Positions 57,656-64,000 of a DNA stretch of 64,000 nt are shown one piece after another (the stretch's first letter is position 1; each line of letters starts with the position of its first letter). Origin of the DNA: JAJZNI01 sp035624785 (lineage in GTDB: Bacteria > Chloroflexota > Dormibacteria > Aeolococcales > Aeolococcaceae); contig DASPQV010000008.1 in NCBI GenBank assembly GCA_035624785.1, positions 1 through 64,000 of the forward strand. The letters run 5' to 3'. Made by a program: the position numbers and the translations under genes. The notes under the pieces are model-generated. The model had not been told where the DNA came from. It was given only the letters and a program-made list of their open reading frames with translations, and ran no database searches.

Positions 57656-60294
57656 CGCCCCGCCCTCTCCTGGAGCTCGGCGAGCTTGCTCAACGCCTGC
57701 CGCGGGGTCAGCCCATCGAGGTCCAGGCCAGCCAGCTCGTCGAGGACGGGGTGGGCCGGGGTGGCCATGAAGCCGAGGTCCAGCTGAGCCGGCCCCGGCC
57801 CCTCCCCCTCCAGGGGCCGGCGCCGCTCCAGCTCGCCGAGGATCTCCCGGGCGCGGGCCAGCACCGAGGCTGGCAGCCCGGCCAGCCTGGCCACCTGGAT
57901 GCCGTAGGAGCGGTCCGCTCCGCCGGGCCTGATGCGGTGAAGGAAGGTGACCGTCTCGCCCTCCTCCACCACCTCGACCCGGGCGTTGGCCACCCCGGGC
58001 AGCCGGTCGGCCAGCGCGGTCAGCTCGTGGTAGTGGGTGGCGAAGAGAGTGCGGCAGCCGAGCCGGGGCGAGTCGTGGAGGTGCTCCACCAGGGCCTGGG
58101 CGATGGAGAGCCCGTCGTAGGTCGAGGTCCCCCGGCCGATCTCGTCGAGGACGAGCAGGGAGCGCTGGGTCGCCTGGCGGAGGATCGCCGCCGTCTCCGC
58201 CATCTCCACCATGAAGGTGGAGAGGCCAGCCGAGAGGTCGTCCTGCGCCCCCACCCGGGTGAAGATGCGATCGCACACCCCGATCCGGGCGCGGCGGGCG
58301 GGCACGAAGCTGCCGACCTGGGCGAGCAGGGTGATCAGGGCCACCTGCCGGAGGTAGGTGGACTTGCCGGCCATGTTCGGCCCGGTCAGGATGACGATGC
58401 GCTGGGCGGCGTCGAGCGCGGTGTCGTTGGCCACGAAGGCGCCGTGGCCGAGGGCCCGCTCGACCAGGGGGTGGCGCCCCTCAACGATGTCGGTGACCGT
58501 CGACCCGTCCACCGTGGGGCGCACCCATCGCTCCTCGTCGGCCAGCCCGCCCAGCGATTGCGCCACGTCGGCGATGGCGACCGCCTCCGCGCAGGCGAGA
58601 AGGGGGGCGGCATGGTCGGTGACGAGTCGAGAGCATTGATTCAATAGCTCCAGCTCCCTCGCCACCGCACGCTCCCGCGCATGGAGCACCACCGTCTCGT
58701 GGTCCTTGAGCTGGGGCGTGATGTACCGCTCCGCGCCCACCAGGGTCTGCTTGCGCAGGTAGTCCCCGGGCACCGCGTCGCGATGCGCGTGCGGGACCTC
58801 GAGGTAATAGCCGAACACCCGGTTGTAGCCGACCCGCAGCGAGCGGATGCCGGTGCGCTCGCGCTCCCGGGCCTCGAGTCCGCCGATGAAGTCGCGTGCC
58901 TCCGCTGCCGAGGCATGGAGCCCATCCAGCTCGGAGTCGGCTCCTTCCCTGATGAACCCGCCCTCGCGGCCGCTCGGCGGCGGGTCGTCGACGAGCAGCT
59001 GACCCAGGCGGTCGCTGACGATGGCGGGCGGGATTGCCGTCTGGCCGAGGCCGGCCAGCTCGCCGGGGAGGCCCTCGAGCATGGAGGCGAGGCGGGGAAG
59101 GACAGCGCCGGCGTCGCGGATGGCGCCGAGGTCTCGCGGTGTGGCCAGCCCCTGGACGGCCCGACCCACCAGTCTCTCCAGGTCCCGGACGGAAGCCAGG
59201 GCATGGCCGAGCTCGTGGCGCCGGGGACGGTCGGCGACCAGCGCCGCCACCGAGTCGAGGCGACGATCGATGGCCAGCAGGTCGGTGAGCGGCTCCCGGA
59301 GCCGGCGACGCAGCAGCCGGCTGCCCATCGGTGTTCGCGTGCGATCGAGGAGCCCGGCCAGGCTCGGGCCGCTGCCCAGCGGTCTGAGCAGCTCCAGGGT
59401 TCGAAGGGTCGGGGCGTCGAGCATCATCACCTCACCCGGTCGGCGGGGTGAGACCCGGATCGCTCCCGGCTCGAGCAGCACCCGGGACCGCTCGCAGTAG
59501 GCGAGCACCGCCCCGGCGGCCCGTATCGCCGCCGCCATGCCGTCGACGCCGAGGCCGGTCAGGGTGGCGGCGCCGGTCACCGCGCGGAGCCGGTCCTGGG
59601 CGCGGCCGGGATCGAAGAAGGCGGTGGGGAGCCCGCTGCGGGTGGCGCCGGGGGCGAACCCCTCGGGAGCGACCAGAGGCTCGGCGAGGAGCAGCTCGGC
59701 GACGTCGAGGCGGGCCAGCTCGTCGCGGAGGGCAGCGCTGTCCAGGCCCCCGGGGACCTCCACTAGCGTCAGCTCGCCGCCGGCCAGGTCGAGGGCGGCC
59801 ACCCCGACCCGCGCCTCCCCGGCCTGGAGCGCCACCAGACGGGCGACCCGGGTGGCCTCGAGGAGGTCGGCGTCGACGGCGGTGCCCGGGCTCAGGATCC
59901 GGGTGACCTCGCGCCGGACCAGGCGGCCCTCGATCACCTCTCCGACCTGGTCCCAGAGCACCACCCGGTGGCCGGCATCGAGGAGCTTCCTGACGTAGCC
60001 GGCGGCGGCGTGGTGGGGCACGCCGCACATGGGCAGGCGGCCGGCGCTGCCGAAGCCGCGGCCGGTGAGGGTGACCTCGAGGAGCGGGGCGGCGAGCTCG
60101 GCGTCATGGCCGAAGAGCTCGTAGAAGTCGCCGAGACGGGCCAGGACCAGGGCATCCGGGTGCTGCGCCTTGACGGCGCGGTACTCGCGGAGGATGGGGG
60201 TGTTGCCGGCGTCGTCGAGCTCGATGGTCGGCTCCCTGACCGGCGCGCTCTCGGCGAGCCGGTGGGGCGGCGTCGCCCGGGTACGGGTGCTCAC
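57652..60294 (-). CDS. mutS: DNA mismatch recognition protein MutS
   Basis: 880 residues from GTG 60294. Mismatch-binding domain I with GDFYELFG (Phe and Glu that stack on and contact the mismatch), ATPase with Walker A GPNMAGKST (about 637-645), Walker B LLVLDEIGRGTSTYDG, and the AEMAAILR/TSTYDG signature. C-terminal HtH dimerisation region included. The upstream in-frame extension over the miaB 3' end is not homologous. Part of a miaB-mutS-mutL operon: 35 bp after miaB, overlapping mutL. Confidence 0.97.
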   Translation of the reverse strand: MSTRTRATPPHRLAESAPVREPTIELDDAGNTPILREYRAVKAQHPDALVLARLGDFYELFGHDAELAAPLLEVTLTGRGFGSAGRLPMCGVPHHAAAGYVRKLLDAGHRVVLWDQVGEVIEGRLVRREVTRILSPGTAVDADLLEATRVARLVALQAGEARVGVAALDLAGGELTLVEVPGGLDSAALRDELARLDVAELLLAEPLVAPEGFAPGATRSGLPTAFFDPGRAQDRLRAVTGAATLTGLGVDGMAAAIRAAGAVLAYCERSRVLLEPGAIRVSPRRPGEVMMLDAPTLRTLELLRPLGSGPSLAGLLDRTRTPMGSRLLRRRLREPLTDLLAIDRRLDSVAALVADRPRRHELGHALASVRDLERLVGRAVQGLATPRDLGAIRDAGAVLPRLASMLEGLPGELAGLGQTAIPPAIVSDRLGQLLVDDPPPSGREGGFIREGADSELDGLHASAAEARDFIGGLEARERERTGIRSLRVGYNRVFGYYLEVPHAHRDAVPGDYLRKQTLVGAERYITPQLKDHETVVLHARERAVARELELLNQCSRLVTDHAAPLLACAEAVAIADVAQSLGGLADEERWVRPTVDGSTVTDIVEGRHPLVERALGHGAFVANDTALDAAQRIVILTGPNMAGKSTYLRQVALITLLAQVGSFVPARRARIGVCDRIFTRVGAQDDLSAGLSTFMVEMAETAAILRQATQRSLLVLDEIGRGTSTYDGLSIAQALVEHLHDSPRLGCRTLFATHYHELTALADRLPGVANARVEVVEEGETVTFLHRIRPGGADRSYGIQVARLAGLPASVLARAREILGELERRRPLEGEGPGPAQLDLGFMATPAHPVLDELAGLDLDGLTPRQALSKLAELQERAGR

Positions 60295-60329
60295 GGGCGG
60301 CGGCGCGGGGCGGCTGCCCGGGCCATGGC

Positions 60330-61763
60330 TCAGGCCGCCTCCGGGCGGGAGGCGCGGGCGGAGCCCGACCCCTCCTGACCGGCGCCGGGCGCCACCGCAC
60401 GGAGGTCGAGCTGCCACGCGGTCGCACCGGCGACCGTGCCCGTCCGCAGCTCCCCGGCTACCGCGCTGCCGGCGGGGAGGATGGCGATCTTCCCCTGCCG
60501 GGTCCGGCCGAAGGGGCGGCCGTCCTCCGTGGTGCCCTCGATCAGCACCTCGGCGACCCGCCCCACCAGCGCCTGGTTGCGTTCCAGGGCGATCCTCCGC
60601 TGGAGGTCGAGCAGGTGGTTCAGGCGTCGCTTCTTCTCCTCCAGGGGGACGTCGTCGGGGCGCCGCGCCGCGGCGGTCCCGGGCCGCACCGAGTACGCCT
60701 GGAGGTGGACGGTGTCGTAGCGGACGTCGCTGAGGAGGCGCTCGGTACCGAGGAACTCGGCTTCGCTCTCACCGCAGAAGCCGACGATGATGTCGGTGGT
60801 CAGCGCCAGGCCGGGGACGGTGGCTCGGGCGGCGCCGATCTTGGCCAGGTACTCGTCCACCGTGTAGAGGCGGCGCATCCGCCGCAGCAGGCCGTCGTCG
60901 CCCGCCTGGACCGGCAGGTGGAGCTGCTCGCAGACGGTGGGCAGGTCGCGCATCGCCTCGAACAGGGCGGGAACGGCATTCCGCGGATGCGAGGTGAGGA
61001 AGCGGAGCCGCCAGAGGCCCGGGACCGAGTCGACCGCGGCGAGCAGCTCGGGAAGCCCCGCTCCCGTCCCCGGGTCGCAGTATGAGTTGACGTTCTGGCC
61101 AAGCAGGGTGACCTCGCGCACCCCCCTCTCGACCAGGCGGCTGACGTCATCGACGATCTCGGTCACCGGACGGCTGGTCTCGCGACCACGGACGAAGGGG
61201 ACGATGCAGTAGGTGCACATCTCGTTGCACCCGCCCATCACCGAGACGAAGGCGAGCAGCCGGTCGGAGGCGGGCATCGGCAGGCGCCCCCCCAGGTCGC
61301 TGGCGTAGATCGACTGCAGCCGGGCGAAGAAGCCGTCACAGTCGCGCACGTCGAAGAGGTAGTCCAGGTCGGGAAGCTTGCGGAGGAGTGAGGAGCCGTG
61401 CTCGACCGCCATGCAGCCGGTCATGGCGATCGCCCTGCCGGGGCGGCCCCGCTTCCACTCGGTGAGCTCGCGGAACTTGCCGAACACCTTCTGCTCGGCG
61501 TTCTGCCGGACGGCGCAGGTGATCAGCACGGCGATGTCGGCGTCGTCCAGGCTGCAGTCCGGGAGGAAGCCGACCTCGGCGAAGCGCTCCGCCAGCATCT
61601 CGTGGTCGGCGTCGTTCATCTGGCAGCCGATGTGCCAGAGGTGGGCTCGCGGAGCTCGGCCCAGCACCGGGACGATCGGCCGCCGCGGCGCGGGCCGCTG
61701 CACCAGGGGCAGAGCCTGGAAGCCGCGCGCGGAGGGGCTCAGGGGGGGAAGGGGGACGGCCAC
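60330..61763 (-). CDS. miaB: tRNA-2-methylthio-N6-dimethylallyladenosine synthase MiaB
   Basis: 477 residues. N-terminal MTTase domain with Cys47, Cys83 and Cys117 for the auxiliary [4Fe-4S] cluster, radical-SAM CxxxCxxC at Cys179, Cys183 and Cys186 (GGCNEMCTYCIVP) and a C-terminal TRAM domain (about 395-450). Adds the methylthio group at A37 to the product of MiaA. The first ~40 residues are a Pro-rich extension, possibly an incorrect start. First gene of the miaB-mutS-mutL operon. Confidence 0.96.
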   Translation of the reverse strand: MAVPLPPLSPSARGFQALPLVQRPAPRRPIVPVLGRAPRAHLWHIGCQMNDADHEMLAERFAEVGFLPDCSLDDADIAVLITCAVRQNAEQKVFGKFRELTEWKRGRPGRAIAMTGCMAVEHGSSLLRKLPDLDYLFDVRDCDGFFARLQSIYASDLGGRLPMPASDRLLAFVSVMGGCNEMCTYCIVPFVRGRETSRPVTEIVDDVSRLVERGVREVTLLGQNVNSYCDPGTGAGLPELLAAVDSVPGLWRLRFLTSHPRNAVPALFEAMRDLPTVCEQLHLPVQAGDDGLLRRMRRLYTVDEYLAKIGAARATVPGLALTTDIIVGFCGESEAEFLGTERLLSDVRYDTVHLQAYSVRPGTAAARRPDDVPLEEKKRRLNHLLDLQRRIALERNQALVGRVAEVLIEGTTEDGRPFGRTRQGKIAILPAGSAVAGELRTGTVAGATAWQLDLRAVAPGAGQEGSGSARASRPEAA

Positions 61764-61828
61764 GCTTCCGGCACAGCCTAGCGGCTGGCCGGCGCCGGCG
61801 TCCTCGTCGCCGCATACTTACCCCGGCC

Positions 61829-62083
61829 GTGGTCTTCGTCATCCTGATCGTGGTCTTCGCGGTCGTGCTGGTGGTCGTGGTGTGGCGGATGTCGCTCACC
61901 CCAGGGAACGAGGAGCCCGCGATCGGCGACAACCTCCCCTACCCCAGCTCTGTCTGGGCCACGCTGCCGTTCAGGCCCCGGCCCGGCACCCCGGAGAGCC
62001 TGACCAGCCACGAGGATCCGGACTGGGTGCACGCCGAGCTCAGCGGGCAGGAACGGCACGATCAACGCCGGGAGGAGGAGTAG
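61829..62083 (+). CDS. Small single-span membrane protein
   Basis: 84 residues from GTG 61829. One N-terminal membrane helix (VFVILIVVFAVVLVVVVWRM) and a polar tail with PGNEEPAIGDNLPYPSSVW and an acidic end. No family recognised. It is divergent from miaB and its own stop lies close to the spoVS stop on the opposite strand. Confidence 0.6.
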   Translation: MVFVILIVVFAVVLVVVVWRMSLTPGNEEPAIGDNLPYPSSVWATLPFRPRPGTPESLTSHEDPDWVHAELSGQERHDQRREEE

Positions 62084-62113
62084 CCGGCCCGGCCCTTCCG
62101 GTCCGAGCTCAGC

Positions 62114-62374
62114 TCAGCGGCATTCCACCAGAAGCCGGATCCCGGTGCGCTCCTCGCCGTCGATCGAGATGTCGATGAACGAGGGAATGCACACCAGGTC
62201 CATTCCTCCCGGAGCGACGTAGCCCCGGGAGATCGCGATGGCCTTGATGGCCTGGTTGATCGCGCCAGCGCCGATGGCCTGCACCTCCACCCTCTGCTGG
62301 CTGCGGATCACACCGGCGATGGCGCCGGCTACCGAGACGGGTTTGCTGGTAGCCGAGACCTTGAGGATTTCCAC
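62114..62374 (-). CDS. spoVS: SpoVS-like protein (Alba-type fold)
   Basis: 86 residues, near full-length match to stage V sporulation protein S: EILKVSATSKPVSVAGAIAG, IRSQQRVEVQAIGAGAINQA and IKAIAISRGYVAPGGMDLVC. SpoVS is found in many non-sporulating bacteria and folds like the nucleic-acid-binding Alba proteins. In Bacillus it lies near rny, as here (148 bp). GAGG lies eight nucleotides before the GTG start. Confidence 0.93.
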   Translation of the reverse strand: MEILKVSATSKPVSVAGAIAGVIRSQQRVEVQAIGAGAINQAIKAIAISRGYVAPGGMDLVCIPSFIDISIDGEERTGIRLLVECR

Positions 62375-62431
62375 GAACGCTGCCTCGACCTGTGGGGATG
62401 GATGCTGGATTCCTTACTGGAGAACCAGGAC

Positions 62432-62437
62432 AGCATA
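62432..62437 (-). promoter_or_regulatory. -10 element upstream of spoVS
   Basis: TATGCT on the minus strand in the spoVS-rny gap; transcription would begin about 50 bp before spoVS, so spoVS may be expressed separately from rny. No -35 assigned. Confidence 0.35.
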
Positions 62438-62522
62438 GCTGGGCGCGGCGATTCTCTCTCGACCGGGCCAGGACCCGCTCTCCGCGATCCGATCGTTACC
62501 GCCCATCGCGCCCTCCCGGCGG

Positions 62523-64000
62523 CTACTTCGCGTACTCGACGCTCCTCGTCTCCCGAAGCACCACCACCTTGATCCGGCCCGGATAGGTGGCCTCGGCGTG
62601 CAGCCGCTTGGCGATCTGGCGGGCCATGATCTGCGCCTGGTCGTCGTCGACCTCCTCGGGCCTGACCATCACCCGGAGCTCCTTGCCCGCCTGGATGGCG
62701 AAGCTCCTCTCGACCCCGGGGAGCTCGTCGGCAATCTGTTCGAGCCTCTCGAGCCGCTTTATCGAGGACGCCAGAGCCTCACGGCGGGCGCCGCGCCGGG
62801 AGGCGCAGATGGCGTCGGCGGTGAGCAGGACGAAGGCGCCGACCGTCTTGGGCTCCTCGTCGTAGTGGTGGGCCCTGACCGCGTGGACGATGTTGGCCGG
62901 CCGCCCCAGCCGGGCCAGGATCTCGCCGCCGATGATCGCGTGAGAGCCCTCGACGCTCTGCTCGACGGCGTGGCCGATGTCATGGAATAGGCCGGTCTCG
63001 CGCGCCTCCTGAACGTCGGCGCCGATCTCGGCTGCGATCAAGGCCGCCACCTCGGCGGTGTCGATGCTGTGCGCGAGCACATTGGCGCCGTAGGCGCTCC
63101 GATACCTGAGGGTGCCGAGGAGCTTGACCAGCTCGGGGTGGACCCCGGTGATGCCAAGGGACTGGCAGGCCGCCTCGCCCTCCTCCTGGAGCCGCTCGGC
63201 GATCTCCGCCCGGCTCTTGGCCACCACCTCCTCGATGCGGGCGGGATGGATCCTCCCATCCGCGAAGAGCCTCTCCAGGCTGACCCGCGCCACCTCCCGG
63301 CGCACCGGATCGAAGCCCGACAGCACCACCGCCTCAGGGGTCTCGTCGACGATGACGTCGATCCCGGTGGCCGCCTCGAGAGCCCGGATGTTGCGGCCCT
63401 CGCGCCCGATGATGCGTCCCTTGAGGTCGTCGTTGGGGAGGTGGACGACGGTGACCGCCGCCTCCCCCGTCTGCTCCGAGGCGTGTCGCTGCATGGTGGT
63501 GATCAGGATCTCGCGGCTGCGTTCCTCGGCCTCCACCCGGACCCGCTCCTCGGCGCCACGGATCCTCTCCGCGATCTCGTGGCTCAGCTCTCCCTCCACC
63601 TCCTGGAGCAGCTCAGCCCTGGCCTCGTCCTGGCTCATGCCGGCGACCCTCTCCAGCTCGCGAGAAACGCCGGCGCGCTCCTCCTCGATCTGCTGACGCC
63701 TCTGCTCCAGCTCCTCCTCGCGGCGGCCGAGGCGCTGCTCGCTCTGCTCTACGTCTCGGTTGCGGCGCTCGAGACCCTCCTCGCGCTGGGCCAGCCGCTG
63801 CTCCAGGCGGGCCACCTCGGCCCTGCGATCCCGGACCTCGGCCTCCGCCTCGGAGCGGAGCCGGTGTGCCTCCTCCCGGGCCGCGAGCAGGGCCGAGGCG
63901 CGTTCCCGCTCCGCGCTGCCGCGTTCGTCCTTCAGGCGTTCCTCATCCGCGGCTCGAGTGGCGGCGGCGCGCTGCTGAAGACGCTGGGCATAGAGAAAAC
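62523..64000 (-). CDS. rny: RNase Y, 3' part (gene continues past the window)
   Basis: The frame runs to the right edge without a start. Visible: coiled coil (residues FLYAQRLQQRAAAT... onward), KH domain GRIIGREGRNIRALEAATG and HD domain with HSIDTAEVAALIAAEIG and HDIGHAV (metal ligands H, HD). Initiates mRNA decay and processing at the membrane. The N-terminal membrane anchor lies outside the window. Ends 148 bp before spoVS on the same strand. Confidence 0.96.
   Translation of the reverse strand, partial: FLYAQRLQQRAAATRAADEERLKDERGSAERERASALLAAREEAHRLRSEAEAEVRDRRAEVARLEQRLAQREEGLERRNRDVEQSEQRLGRREEELEQRRQQIEEERAGVSRELERVAGMSQDEARAELLQEVEGELSHEIAERIRGAEERVRVEAEERSREILITTMQRHASEQTGEAAVTVVHLPNDDLKGRIIGREGRNIRALEAATGIDVIVDETPEAVVLSGFDPVRREVARVSLERLFADGRIHPARIEEVVAKSRAEIAERLQEEGEAACQSLGITGVHPELVKLLGTLRYRSAYGANVLAHSIDTAEVAALIAAEIGADVQEARETGLFHDIGHAVEQSVEGSHAIIGGEILARLGRPANIVHAVRAHHYDEEPKTVGAFVLLTADAICASRRGARREALASSIKRLERLEQIADELPGVERSFAIQAGKELRVMVRPEEVDDDQAQIMARQIAKRLHAEATYPGRIKVVVLRETRSVEYAK

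Overview
The window is chromosomal DNA of very high GC content with dense, short-spaced genes, many ATGA/GTGA start-stop overlaps and frequent GTG starts. I see no insertion sequence, phage module or CRISPR array. The gene set (RNase Y next to spoVS, endonuclease-type MutL with MutS, a LexA with its own boxes, a Mec-type JAMM protease beside a cysteine synthase, several leaderless-looking promoters of the form TANNNT-6 to 8 nt-ATG) points to a Terrabacteria lineage: Actinomycetota, Chloroflexota or a deep relative such as Candidatus Dormibacterota. That placement is inference from gene content, not a database result.

Layout. 1-7.3 kb: the end of a helix-turn-helix protein, a membrane Ser/Thr kinase with an extracellular sensor at its N-terminus, an ABC exporter, small membrane proteins, two serine tRNAs flanking a lipoprotein gene, and a coiled-coil protein. 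7.4-12.5 kb: M20 peptidase, RDD membrane protein, enolase and a Cys/Met-metabolism PLP enzyme. 12.5-16 kb: a small protein, a 430-bp array of eight hairpin repeats that ends on the promoter of a cysM-like gene, then mec and the GTPase gene der. 16-19.6 kb: phospholipid genes (pgsA, plsY), a nucleotide-sugar-type epimerase and an aldo/keto reductase. 19.7-21.5 kb: tRNA-Pro, a membrane-anchored beta-propeller protein and a decayed sigma factor. 21.5-28.3 kb: pyrF, a coupled unknown gene, a histone-deacetylase-fold enzyme, an SH3b lipoprotein, a YjbQ protein, an M50 protease, proC and a dienelactone-hydrolase-like enzyme. 28.4-32.6 kb: a Fur-family regulator divergent from a four-gene metal ABC importer, with a palindromic operator inside a near-consensus promoter.

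32.6-38.7 kb: a thioredoxin-TPR chaperone, an ECF sigma factor with a coupled membrane beta-propeller protein (probable anti-sigma), a hydrolase pseudogene and a secreted sedolisin. 39.3-47.3 kb: a polytopic membrane protein, an ArsR-acetyltransferase fusion, an L-2-hydroxyglutarate oxidase, a beta-propeller glycosidase-like protein, a tyrosine recombinase, an alpha/beta hydrolase and a Nudix enzyme. 47.3-51.1 kb is an SOS neighbourhood: a LysM membrane protein with a perfect LexA box, ctaG, a small membrane protein, lexA with two boxes, and miaA. 51.3-55.9 kb: a lipoprotein, a giant STAND-type regulator with a winged-helix/BTAD output, and a stand-alone LuxR-type HTH. 55.8-64 kb: mutL, mutS and miaB in one close-packed operon, a small membrane protein, spoVS and the 3' part of rny.

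Main points of interest: the dimeric 111-bp repeat array at the cysM promoter, a Mec/CysM pair with no visible CysO, two membrane beta-propellers each next to an intact or ruined sigma factor, a LexA-controlled YneA-like LysM protein, the ArsR-GNAT fusion, and recurrent leaderless promoter architecture.
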